Positions 37,662-45,955 of a stretch of DNA of 64,000 nt are shown one piece after another (position 1 is the stretch's first letter; each line of letters begins with the position of its first letter). The notes below the pieces were generated by a model. It made no database searches and was not told the origin of the DNA. It worked only from the letters and a program-made list of their open reading frames with translations. Position numbers and translations under genes: made by a program. This DNA comes from Planctomycetaceae bacterium (GTDB taxonomy: Bacteria > Planctomycetota > Planctomycetia > Pirellulales > Pirellulaceae): NCBI GenBank assembly GCA_018660825.1, contig JABJJO010000043.1, forward strand, positions 1 to 64,000. The letters are read 5' to 3'.

Positions 37662-39332
37662 TTAGGGATGATTAATCGAATTATTCCACCAAATCGATAC
37701 ATCTGTACGAGGCGTAACGAATTTATCAGCAAATTGACCGGTGGCAATGTCGATATCACCATCACCATCAAAGTCGCCAACGGTAACGGTTGTATGCTGT
37801 GCGTTGTCCATTTCCAGTGATCGTGCTGTGAATTCTCCTGTTTTGGTTTGTTCTAGCCAAATCAAAGAGTCCCGACTTTGTTGGACGCCAGTTTCCAGTA
37901 TCTCAGAGCTAATCAAGCTGCAGCAGACGATATCATCGTCACCATCGTTATCAAAATCGGCGGCGACAGCGCGATGAATACCTGGCATCGCGCGTAAAAC
38001 ATGCGGACTCCACTCTCCCTCACCCTGGTTTTCAATCCAATGCGCTCCTTGATAGGGGACGATGTAAAAACTGTCGAATACGTCTCCATTGGTGAATAGA
38101 ATATCAAGGTCGCCATCGTGGTCGAGGTCATGTAGGTCGATTCCCGTTGATCCCCAGACGGGGTTATCGGCAGAGAAAATTTTCTGACGACGAAAAGTAC
38201 CATCACCTCGATTAAGGAATAGTTCTATCGACTCGTGCTCTTGACTAATCAACGATGCGAAATCCAAGTGGCCATCGCCATTGAAATCTGCGATTGGAAT
38301 ATGAATAACGCCATGACGATCGTCGATGATTATCTTTTCGTATTGGGGGATTCCGTTCTCAATGCCAGTGTGCAAAAGTAGCCAGACATGGCCCGACAGT
38401 CGCCAACCAAATTCGGCAACCAATAAGTCTTGTTGACCGTCTTGGTTAAAATCGCCAGCTTGAACGTCTGTTACGCGACCCAGTCCGCCCATCAATACGG
38501 TTGTCTCAAACTTATCATTGGAATCCGGAGATTCACGTAGCCAAATAACTTGGCCGTTAGTGTGATCTTCCGGTAGGAAACTTCCCAGGTCAGCCACTAA
38601 GTAATCGGCAACGCCATCATTGTCTAAGTCTGTCAATGTGGTATTGCTGGGGTTGGGAACTAGAGCGCGTCGGTCAAATACCATTGTTTGACCATCAAAA
38701 TGAGCTTCTTGAACAATGCCCACTCGCATATCACAGAGCATTAGTGTGGAACGATTTAATAGATGAGTGTTGGCTTGATCGTACCATTGAACGTTGGCAG
38801 TGCCAGAAGGGACATGATGTGGTTGGCCCGGGGAGATTGCGGCCATTGCATGATGCGTTGGTTTGAATTCAATGGGGCTAGGATCATTTTCTGTGGCCAG
38901 CGGCGGCGGTGGAATTGACTTTGGTGCATGTCGTCGATAGTAGTCGATGACTTCACTGCGTCTTGGAAGCGTCAGGTCAGTGCGACCGGATTCTTCGTAG
39001 AGTTTAAAGCCCAGCTCAACTTCGGCGAACCAACCTTCGCGGGGGATGGCTGCGGGAGGAGGCGTTGCGTGACAGTCACCACAGAAATGGTCAATCTCTG
39101 CGAGAACTCGAGCGTCAGTGTTTGCGGGATTGTTGTTGAGTTGATTGTTTGCTGATTGATCATCGGTTATTTGATCGATGCCGCTTTTTTCATCATTGCA
39201 GCCGGTGATTGTTGCGAGGGTAATGATCAGTAACGATGCGGTGGCAATTGTCTTCACGGAGAGCGACTTGTTGGCGACCAATCGCAGTTGCGGGGTTGTG
39301 TGGAATCTCTTGGTGTTTGCGGAGCGAGACAT
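37662..39332 (-). CDS. FG-GAP lipoprotein with N-terminal CxxCH haem motif
   Basis: A 556-residue protein. A long basic N-terminus precedes a hydrophobic stretch and lipobox ITGC (Cys45), so a lipoprotein is predicted; an internal alternative start would shorten the n-region. A mono-haem motif HFCGDCHA lies at about 83-89 (Cys84, Cys87, His88), followed by PPPAAIPREGW. The rest is FG-GAP/VCBS repeats with Ca2+ loops (DLDNDGVADYLVA, DFNGDGHLDFASL, DLDHDGDLDILFT, DFDGDGDIDIATG). It is the first gene of the cluster. Fusing a haem module to a propeller suggests electron transfer or a redox-sensing surface protein (inference). Confidence 0.85.
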   Translation of the reverse strand: MSRSANTKRFHTTPQLRLVANKSLSVKTIATASLLIITLATITGCNDEKSGIDQITDDQSANNQLNNNPANTDARVLAEIDHFCGDCHATPPPAAIPREGWFAEVELGFKLYEESGRTDLTLPRRSEVIDYYRRHAPKSIPPPPLATENDPSPIEFKPTHHAMAAISPGQPHHVPSGTANVQWYDQANTHLLNRSTLMLCDMRVGIVQEAHFDGQTMVFDRRALVPNPSNTTLTDLDNDGVADYLVADLGSFLPEDHTNGQVIWLRESPDSNDKFETTVLMGGLGRVTDVQAGDFNQDGQQDLLVAEFGWRLSGHVWLLLHTGIENGIPQYEKIIIDDRHGVIHIPIADFNGDGHLDFASLISQEHESIELFLNRGDGTFRRQKIFSADNPVWGSTGIDLHDLDHDGDLDILFTNGDVFDSFYIVPYQGAHWIENQGEGEWSPHVLRAMPGIHRAVAADFDNDGDDDIVCCSLISSEILETGVQQSRDSLIWLEQTKTGEFTARSLEMDNAQHTTVTVGDFDGDGDIDIATGQFADKFVTPRTDVSIWWNNSINHP

Positions 39333-39416
39333 AGGGAACGTCGGGTTTATAGTTTGATAGTTTTTGGTGAATCGTCAGAACAGATGATATGTTTTAGCGT
39401 ATCAGTAAGGGTATGT

Positions 39417-39439
39417 TATTGGGCGTTGATGACCCAATA
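39417..39439. promoter_or_regulatory. Inverted repeat, operator-like
   Basis: TATTGGG (39417-39423) and CCCAATA (39433-39439) are perfect arms around a 9-bp spacer. It lies 85-107 bp upstream of the first FG-GAP gene of the cluster and has no T-tract. It could be a dimer-binding operator or a leader hairpin. Confidence 0.35.
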
Positions 39440-39531
39440 CCATTTTAAGCGAGGACGGATTTTGCATTGAATGCAGATACATTGGCATACGATTTAAAGT
39501 GGGTAATGTTCTGTTACAAATACGCACTTGC

Positions 39532-39569
39532 AAAAAAAAAACCTCTCGAACCAAAGTTGGCTCGAGAGG
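39532..39569 (-). terminator. Strong minus-strand intrinsic terminator
   Basis: Arms 39542-39553 and 39558-39569 form a 12-bp stem with one G-U pair and a 4-nt loop. On the minus strand it is followed by ten consecutive T (39541-39532). The plus strand has no T-run after the stem, so orientation is clear. No coding gene lies upstream on the minus strand within this gap. Confidence 0.88.
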
Positions 39570-39612
39570 CGCAATTACTCTTGCCCTAAAAAAATTAGGA
39601 AACAATAGCTCT
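39532..39612 (-). ncRNA. Candidate small RNA or attenuated leader RNA (about 80 nt)
   Basis: The predicted transcript starts near 39612 from the promoter at 39619-39646 and ends in the T-tract at 39532-39541. In RNA sense it holds a small hairpin with arms CCUAA/UUAGG around U5, a possible GCAA/UUGC hairpin, then the 12-bp terminator stem. No start codon with a ribosome site is seen. It may be a free sRNA, or the leader of the minus-strand cluster beginning at 39332, 200 bp further on. No known RNA family was recognised. Confidence 0.5.
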
Positions 39613-39618
39613 GCCTTT

Positions 39619-39646
39619 AATATATATCTAAATAGGTTGATGTCAA
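39619..39646 (-). promoter_or_regulatory. Consensus-like sigma-70 promoter, minus strand
   Basis: TTGACA (39646 to 39641, perfect) and TATATT (39624 to 39619, 5 of 6) are separated by 16 bp on the minus strand. It is among the best promoter matches I saw in the window, and it points at the terminator 50-80 bp away. Confidence 0.6.
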
Positions 39647-39894
39647 CGCACTTGTTAATTAATTGGTAAGCATCGCGTTGCGAAAATAGCGTTTTTTCGT
39701 TTTTCAACGGATTTATTTACGACAAAAATAGACTGGTTGGACCGATCTTAGGTGTTATGCTTTGACAGAAGCCTGTCGGAGGTGTTTGGTGTTAAACATT
39801 AAGTGGGTTCGTTATGTGTGCCGCCCCAAGCGTAGCAAATGATATTGTTGTCATTTAAAGAATTCAGATTTAACTGTTTTGTGAGAAAAAAACG

Positions 39895-40725
39895 ATGAAA
39901 ACGAATGTTTTAGTTTGTTTGTTACTGATTATTTTTAATGTTAGCCTGGCTGCGCAAGATCAATCCCCGGTAGCGACTTGGAAATATCCCATTAGTGTTG
40001 CGTCGAGTGCCGATGCAATCTACGTTGCCGACCGCCAACTTCCAGGAATATGGTTGGTGAAAGACGGTAAAGCGGAGGTGTTCTTTCAGGCAGACAAAAA
40101 ATTTGGTTCCGCCTTAAATGCGATTCGTTGCTTAGCATTTGACCAGTCTGGACACTTAGTTGTTGGCGACAGTGCGACTCGTGATGTTTATCGGTTCGAC
40201 GAGCAACGAGTGCCTCACGCATTGACTGGTGGCAAGATTGGGATCCCCATGGGCATTGCGGTTGCCAAAGATGGTTCGCTGTTTGTTTCAGATTTAGAGT
40301 TGAAGCAAATTGTACGAATACTTGTAGATTCCAAGAACGTTGAAGTCGTCGCTACTGTGGCGGCGCCGACTGGTTTGGCGTTAGCAGCAAATGGAGACGT
40401 ATTGGTGGTTTGTCGCGCTAAAGATCCGGTGCGTCGAGTGACCGCTGCGGGTGAAGTTTCCGTGGTTGTGTCTGGAACGCCGTTTGGATTCGCCCAAGAT
40501 ATTGCCGTCGACGGTGAGGGAAAAATTTTTATCACTGACGGTTATGCCAAAGCAATTTTCAGCGTAACGTCAGGTGGGGCTCTGACAAAAATACTCGCGG
40601 GCGATCCCTTAGTTCATCCCGTGGGCATATGTCGTAGCGGCGATGTAATGTTGGTGGTAGACCCACGAGCGAAGAAGTTGTTTCGTTTGGCAGACGGTGG
40701 CCTTGAATCGATGCTCACCGAGTAG
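39895..40725 (+). CDS. Secreted NHL / SMP-30-like beta-propeller protein
   Basis: A 276-residue protein with signal peptide VLVCLLLIIFNVSLAAQ. Repeats such as IYVADRQLPGIWLV, CLAFDQSGHLVVGDSATRDVYRF, GIAVAKDGSLFVSDLELKQIVRI, DIAVDGEGKIFITDGYAKAIF and GICRSGDVMLVVDPRAKKLFRL are about 40 residues apart and form a six-bladed NHL/SMP-30/gluconolactonase-like propeller. The metal ligands of true gluconolactonases are not evident, so a binding role is as likely as enzymatic activity. Confidence 0.8.
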   Translation: MKTNVLVCLLLIIFNVSLAAQDQSPVATWKYPISVASSADAIYVADRQLPGIWLVKDGKAEVFFQADKKFGSALNAIRCLAFDQSGHLVVGDSATRDVYRFDEQRVPHALTGGKIGIPMGIAVAKDGSLFVSDLELKQIVRILVDSKNVEVVATVAAPTGLALAANGDVLVVCRAKDPVRRVTAAGEVSVVVSGTPFGFAQDIAVDGEGKIFITDGYAKAIFSVTSGGALTKILAGDPLVHPVGICRSGDVMLVVDPRAKKLFRLADGGLESMLTE

Positions 40726-40796
40726 TTGGAGGGTTTTTGTGTTTGTCAGCTCATGCTGAGGCGTTTACGCTCAGCCACGAATGCAAATAATTGGCC

Positions 40797-41519
40797 TCAA
40801 TCGTGAAATGCCGGGATCTCCGCTATTTCGGTTCCGTCGAGCATGCCCTGGACAAAGTTGGCCACATTCTTCACGGTTAAATCAATGAGTGCTTGTCCGT
40901 TTTCGGCGTTGGCAGCTAGCGGTTCTTGATCCGCTTGGTCATTCATTGCATCGTGTCGTACGTTTTCGGGGAAGGCAGCAAGCGCAAAGGCGGTTTCAAA
41001 TTCTTGTGCATGACCGGGACAACGCCCCGTTTTCAGGAATGGGTTCGTTTCAGCAGGCGTCAGGAAATCCCAGTACGACTTGAACTGAAGGTTTATTTCA
41101 AGTCGTTGTAGAAATTGTCCCCAGATACCCACGCACGGCGCGATGTTACCACCATGCCCGTTTAGCACTAAGATATTCTCAAACCCTGCGCTTTGCATGC
41201 TGCGAATTGCATCGAACAGCACCGCTAAGAAACTGCCGGGCATGGCCGTCAACGTTCCCGGGTGTCGCATGTGATGCTCACTGATTCCGATATTCATCAC
41301 AGGCGCAACGATAACATGAGGGTCCAATTGCTCGGCGACTGCTGTACTGACATGCATGATACTTGCGTTGTCATGTTCCATCGCTAAATGTTCGAGATGT
41401 TGTTCTGTGGCTGCAATCGGAATAATACACGCTTGTAATTCCCCGGCAGACATCCGCTGACGGAATTCCCGCCGAGTGTGTTTTCCTAGGAGTACTTTGT
41501 AGGGGAGTTCAAGAGTCAT
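40797..41519 (-). CDS. Creatininase-family amidohydrolase
   Basis: A 240-residue member of the creatinine amidohydrolase family. Metal-site motifs are present: ATEQHLEHLAMEHDN (Glu-x-His...Asp), GISEHHMRHPGTLT, VLNGHGGN and GHAQEFETA. The family hydrolyses cyclic amides such as creatinine and pterin or mycofactocin-related intermediates; the substrate here is unknown. Its ATG overlaps the TGA of the upstream small membrane protein gene (ATGA), indicating translational coupling. Confidence 0.9.
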   Translation of the reverse strand: MTLELPYKVLLGKHTRREFRQRMSAGELQACIIPIAATEQHLEHLAMEHDNASIMHVSTAVAEQLDPHVIVAPVMNIGISEHHMRHPGTLTAMPGSFLAVLFDAIRSMQSAGFENILVLNGHGGNIAPCVGIWGQFLQRLEINLQFKSYWDFLTPAETNPFLKTGRCPGHAQEFETAFALAAFPENVRHDAMNDQADQEPLAANAENGQALIDLTVKNVANFVQGMLDGTEIAEIPAFHD

Positions 41520-41797
41520 TGTTTATTTCCAGAAGGGTTGGATTTTCTGCGTTGTACGATTGATATGACGAGATCGTAGATTTTCCATTCGATTATTAAT
41601 AGTACTAATGGTGAGGCGAACAAAATTGCTTGTTTTAGCTTTGGAGAGTCATCAAGTTGAGAGAACGATTGACTAAGCCCTTCGTAGAATGCGACGATAA
41701 AGGCGCTGTTGAAAACTAGCAGCAGGCAAGTAAATGCACAGATAGCTATGAGTAGGCTGAGCCCACGTCGAGATTGCAATGGCGGTGATTTTGTCAT
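41516..41797 (-). CDS. Small two-helix membrane protein
   Basis: A 93-residue protein with two predicted membrane helices (LSLLIAICAFTCLLLVFNSAFIVAFY and KQAILFASPLVLLIIEWKIYDLVIS) and a basic C-terminus. It has no recognised family. A four-base overlap with the creatininase gene suggests the two are co-translated. Confidence 0.65.
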   Translation of the reverse strand: MTKSPPLQSRRGLSLLIAICAFTCLLLVFNSAFIVAFYEGLSQSFSQLDDSPKLKQAILFASPLVLLIIEWKIYDLVISIVQRRKSNPSGNKQ

Positions 41798-41999
41798 AAT
41801 ACAGCTTGGTGTTTTGCAATGTTTATGGTGCTGGGCTTAATTGTACTACTTTCAACTACGAATTGACACGAATTCAACCTAATTAACGCCATGAATTGAG
41901 ACTGAGTTGCCGGTAGTATGCTTGTTGCCGTTGATGCAGTATTATAATTTGTCTAAAGGTTGTAATCGTTTTTGCGTAAAAAAATAGGAATTGCAAGCA

Positions 42000-43424
42000 A
42001 TGTCAGAAATGAGAACAGAGCGGGATTCAATGGGGGATGTTGAGGTTCCTGCGGACGCTTACTATGGAGCGCAAACACAACGTGCCGTTGATAATTTCCC
42101 AATTTCTAATTGGGCGTTGCCCGACGCGTTAATTCGAGCAATGGGGCTTGTGAAGTACGCTTGCGCGATAGCAAATCGTGATCTCGGTAAACTAACCGCT
42201 ACCGGAAAAACGCCTTTGGAAGCAGAACAAGTAGACGCTCTGTTAACGGCATGTCAAGAAGTTGCGGCTGGCAAATTTGATAGCCAATTTCCGGTGGACG
42301 TGTTTCAGACTGGTTCTGGCACTTCAAGCAATATGAACGTCAACGAAGTCATTTCTAATCGTGCGATTGAGATCAATGGGGGCGATCGATTTGCTTCTGA
42401 CAAAACAATTCATCCCAACGATCATGTCAACATGGGGCAAAGTACGAACGATACGTTTCCCACGGCCATCCACGTTGCTGTCGGCATGACGATTGAGAAA
42501 AAACTAATTCCAGCTCTGCAGAAGTTTGCGGAGACATTGCGATCAAAATCCGAACAATGGGATCAATTGATCAAGATTGGTCGGACTCATTTGATGGATG
42601 CAACTCCGCTGCGTTTGGGGCAAGAATTTGGCGCCTTTGCGCGCCAAATCGAATTGTCCATCGAACGCGCTCAATCCGCTCAGAAGGCAATCCTGGAACT
42701 GCCGGTGGGCGGAACGGCGGTTGGTTCGGGCATAAACACGCATCCAGAATTTGGTAGTCGAGTGTCGGCTTGTTTAGCAGAGCAAACGAAGATTGCATTC
42801 ATTGAAGCGGTCGATCATTTCGAGGCCAACGCTCAGCGTGATGGATTAGTGCAGTGTCACGGCGGGTTGAAAACAATTGCTAATACATTATTCAACGTGG
42901 CCAATAATATTCGTTGGTTGGGGGCCGGCCCTCGTTGTGGATTCGGCGAAATTCAATTACCGACTCGACAGCCGGGTAGTTCGATTATGCCAGGCAAGGT
43001 TAATCCAGTGATGTGTGAAAGCATGATGCAAGTGGCAGCTCGAGTAATCGGCAACGATCAAACGGTTACCTTGTGTGGCACAGCTGGGGGTAACTTTCAA
43101 TTGAATATTATGATGCCGGTCATGGGTCACACGACGCTCGAGAGTATTGCATTGTTGAGTTCCGTCGTGAACGCTTTTGTGGATCTTTGTGCTGAGGATA
43201 TTGAGGCGAACGAAGATGCCTGTGAAGCAGCTGTTGAACAAAGTTTGTCGATGGTGACGAGCTTAAATCCGTATGTCGGTTATGAGAAAGCTTGCAAGTT
43301 AGCAAAAGAAGCACTGGCAAGTGGAGCGACGATTCGAGAGCTGTGTGAGCATGAGCAAATACTTTCAGAAGCAGACCTCAAGCATGCACTTGACCCAATG
43401 CGGATGACCGAACCGCAAGAGTAG
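42000..43424 (+). CDS. fumC: Class II fumarate hydratase
   Basis: A 474-residue FumC. The ATG at 42000 is preferred over the TTG at 41991 because TAGGAA (41985-41990) lies nine bases upstream. Signature blocks are present: GDVEVPADAYYGAQTQRAV, TGSGTSSNMNVNEV, NDHVNMGQSTNDTFPTAIH, GRTHLMDATPL and the fumarase/aspartase signature GSSIMPGKVNP. It interconverts fumarate and malate in the TCA cycle and is iron-independent. Confidence 0.96.
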   Translation: MSEMRTERDSMGDVEVPADAYYGAQTQRAVDNFPISNWALPDALIRAMGLVKYACAIANRDLGKLTATGKTPLEAEQVDALLTACQEVAAGKFDSQFPVDVFQTGSGTSSNMNVNEVISNRAIEINGGDRFASDKTIHPNDHVNMGQSTNDTFPTAIHVAVGMTIEKKLIPALQKFAETLRSKSEQWDQLIKIGRTHLMDATPLRLGQEFGAFARQIELSIERAQSAQKAILELPVGGTAVGSGINTHPEFGSRVSACLAEQTKIAFIEAVDHFEANAQRDGLVQCHGGLKTIANTLFNVANNIRWLGAGPRCGFGEIQLPTRQPGSSIMPGKVNPVMCESMMQVAARVIGNDQTVTLCGTAGGNFQLNIMMPVMGHTTLESIALLSSVVNAFVDLCAEDIEANEDACEAAVEQSLSMVTSLNPYVGYEKACKLAKEALASGATIRELCEHEQILSEADLKHALDPMRMTEPQE

Positions 43425-43762
43425 AGCAGTTGGTGTAGCTGCAAAGTGTCTATCAATTGATGCTGCATTAATCGAGAACGCGGACACAACAGGAACCTTG
43501 GTTTTCACGGTGGACTGGCAAACACCCCGACACGGATTTGGTCCTGTGTGGAGTGATTTTAGTGTTGTATGGTTTTGGCGTATTTTTGCTCAGGAGCATC
43601 AAATTGACCTTACGCCAAACCTGATTTGCTTTATCATTACCAAATTACAAGGATATCTTCTATCCAGGAGGTTTTGCCTCTTAGATACAGAGAATTTCAA
43701 ACACACAATCACCATAGACAACCTTTTTGGTAAATCTTTTTATTTGGGGCTAGATACAGCAA
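43425..43762. other. fusA leader / intergenic region
   Basis: 338 bp between fumC and fusA with no supported gene. It contains small hairpins (GGATA/TATCC near 43651 and AGGAGG/CCTCTT near 43666) and A/T-rich sequence just before fusA. It presumably holds the fusA promoter and a long leader; no promoter with good spacing was found. Confidence 0.4.
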
Positions 43763-45850
43763 ATGGCGCTGGAAAATATTAGAAACATTGGCATCTCGGC
43801 ACATATTGACTCGGGTAAAACAACCCTTAGCGAACGTATTTTGTTTTACTGTGGTCGCATTCACAAGGTTCAGGAAGTACGCGGCGAAGGAACTGGCGCG
43901 ACGATGGACCATATGGAATTAGAAAAAGAACGTGGGATTACAATCACCAGTGCTGCCACAACGGTTCAGTGGGAGGATTTCACGGTAAATTTGATTGATA
44001 CTCCAGGTCACGTTGACTTTACGGTCGAAGTAGAACGTAGTTTACGAGTTCTCGACGGGGCAATTCTTGTCTTGTGTGCAGTTGGTGGTGTCCAAAGTCA
44101 ATCAATGACCGTTGACCGCCAAATGAAACGCTACAAAGTACCCCGCCTCGCATTTATCAATAAGATGGACCGTACGGGTGCTGAACCGCATCGCGTCTGT
44201 TCGGAAATTGCGGAAAAACTAGGCGATTCTCCAATCCTAATGCAATTACCCATCGGCGAAGGTGAAACATTTGAAGCTGTTATTGACCTCATTACGATGA
44301 AGGCATTGTATTTCGATGGCGTACACGGTGAAAACGTACGCGAAGACGATATTCCGGAAAATATGCAAGCCGACGCTGAAAAATATCGCGCGATCATGTT
44401 GGATGCCTTGTGTGTGTTCAACGATGACTTGATGGAAATTCTAATGAACGAAGAGCAGCCTTCTGAAGAACTGATTCACACGACACTATGTGATGTGGTT
44501 CACCAACGAGGAGCGACTCCTGTTTATCTTGGTTCCGCCTTTAAGAATAAAGGTGTTCAACCTCTGTTAAACGCAATTACTCGATATCTACCGTCACCGC
44601 TCGGTAAAGAAATTGAAGCGAACGAAATTGATGGCGAAGAAAAAATGACACTAACGCCTGACTTTGACGAGCCATTCGTAGGTATGGCCTTCAAAATTGT
44701 TGAAGACACCTTTGGCCAACTGACGTTTATGCGAGTTTATCAGGGGCGGATCAAAAAAGGCGAAACTTACTACAATCAACGAAATAAACGTAAAGAGCGT
44801 TTTTCGCGTATCGTTCGAATGCACTCGGATAAACGAGAGGAAATCGACGAAGCGACCGCTGGCGATATTGTCGCTGTGATGGGAATTGACTGTGCCAGTG
44901 GTGACACTTACAGCGACAAAACAAATTACTGTTCGCTGGAAAATATTTATGTTGCTGATCCTGTTATCACGATGGCAGTCGTCGCGGCGAATCGCAGTGA
45001 GTCAGACAAGCTTGGAAAAGCTCTTCAGCGATTCCGCAAGGAAGACCCAACTTTTCATGTTCGTACCGACGAAGAAACTGCCGAGACGTTGATTGCTGGA
45101 ATGGGGGAATTACACTTAGAAGTTTATCTTGAGCGAATTCGTCGTGAGTACGGTGTAGAAGTAGAGGTAGGTGCGCCCAAGGTAAGTTATCGTGAAGCCC
45201 CAACGGTTAGTGCGTCGTTTAATTACAAACACAAGAAGCAAACTGGTGGTTCTGGTCAGTTTGCGCATATTGTCGGATCCATTGAGCCGATTGATGTCGA
45301 AGGCGACGACACATTTGAATTTGAAGAAAAGATTGTCGGCGGACGTATTCCTAAGCAATACATCCCTTCGGTTGAAAAGGGTTTCCGGCTTTCCTGTGAA
45401 CGGGGTCCTTTGGCTCGCTACCCGGTAGTGGGCGTGAAGGTCATTTTGAACGACGGATCTTATCACGAAGTTGATAGTTCTGACAAAGCGTTCCAGACAG
45501 CGGCTGGCGGTTGTTTCCGACAACTATTCCCGGAAACGAAACCGGCAATTTTAGAACCGTTGATGTTGATGGAAATTGAATGCCCAGAAGATTACCAAGG
45601 ATCGGTGACCGGTGACATCATTAGTCGCCGAGGCATTGTTGCTTCTTCAGATGCCCGAGATGGCATCACACAGATTAACGTTGAAGTACCTTTGGTCGAA
45701 ACGTTTGGATATGCAACAGATCTGCGTTCGATGACTAAAGGTCAAGGAACTTTCCAAATGGAACTTGCTCGCTATGGCAAGGTCCCTCGAAGTATCCAAG
45801 AAGATATTATTAAGATCCGTGCCGCAGAGTACGCTGAAATGAAGAAGTAA
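43763..45850 (+). CDS. fusA: Elongation factor G, spdEFG1/mitochondrial EF-G1-like
   Basis: A 695-residue translational GTPase with P-loop AHIDSGKTT, G3 DTPGH and G4 NKMD. The P-loop Ser instead of Ala (AHIDAGKT), the block ATMDHMELEKERGITITSAAT and VLDGAILVLCAVGGVQSQSMTVDRQMKRYKVP follow mitochondrial EF-G1 and the spirochaete-planctomycete spdEFG1 type rather than canonical bacterial EF-G. It should catalyse ribosome translocation; in organisms with spdEFG1 and spdEFG2 the recycling role is split off. No ribosomal protein or tuf genes are adjacent, so it is outside a classical str operon. Confidence 0.95.
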   Translation: MALENIRNIGISAHIDSGKTTLSERILFYCGRIHKVQEVRGEGTGATMDHMELEKERGITITSAATTVQWEDFTVNLIDTPGHVDFTVEVERSLRVLDGAILVLCAVGGVQSQSMTVDRQMKRYKVPRLAFINKMDRTGAEPHRVCSEIAEKLGDSPILMQLPIGEGETFEAVIDLITMKALYFDGVHGENVREDDIPENMQADAEKYRAIMLDALCVFNDDLMEILMNEEQPSEELIHTTLCDVVHQRGATPVYLGSAFKNKGVQPLLNAITRYLPSPLGKEIEANEIDGEEKMTLTPDFDEPFVGMAFKIVEDTFGQLTFMRVYQGRIKKGETYYNQRNKRKERFSRIVRMHSDKREEIDEATAGDIVAVMGIDCASGDTYSDKTNYCSLENIYVADPVITMAVVAANRSESDKLGKALQRFRKEDPTFHVRTDEETAETLIAGMGELHLEVYLERIRREYGVEVEVGAPKVSYREAPTVSASFNYKHKKQTGGSGQFAHIVGSIEPIDVEGDDTFEFEEKIVGGRIPKQYIPSVEKGFRLSCERGPLARYPVVGVKVILNDGSYHEVDSSDKAFQTAAGGCFRQLFPETKPAILEPLMLMEIECPEDYQGSVTGDIISRRGIVASSDARDGITQINVEVPLVETFGYATDLRSMTKGQGTFQMELARYGKVPRSIQEDIIKIRAAEYAEMKK

Positions 45851-45955
45851 TATCGGCCAGGGTATTTCGTATGCAATCCAACCACCGAGAGTCACCTAGA
45901 CTTACGGCGGTTTTTTCCGCGTTAGTGGTACGTCTTACGCATTAGGTAGCAGACG

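Larger units (their letters stand above)
39333..39894. other. 562-bp divergent intergenic region with RNA unit
   Basis: No convincing protein gene. It contains, on the minus strand, a consensus-like promoter, about 80 nt of transcribed sequence, and a very strong terminator (all listed separately). Between that unit and the cluster start lies the perfect inverted repeat at 39417-39439. On the plus side, the 39895 gene has only a purine-rich GAGAAAAAAACG before its ATG. Confidence 0.75.

Noticed and set aside
39402-39707. 101-codon minus-strand frame over the intergenic region
   Set aside because: It spans the strong terminator and the promoter, has no ribosome site and has no recognisable protein pattern.
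40757-40777. GCTGAG/CTCAGC hairpin after the NHL-propeller gene
   Set aside because: The stem is short with a bulge and no T-tract follows, so it does not qualify as an intrinsic terminator.
43498-43782. 94-codon plus-strand frame between fumC and fusA
   Set aside because: It overlaps the fusA start in another frame, has no Shine-Dalgarno and has random-looking composition.
45910-45930. GCGG-T6-CCGC element between fusA and the uronate-isomerase-like gene
   Set aside because: The T run is in the loop rather than after the stem, so it is not a standard terminator.
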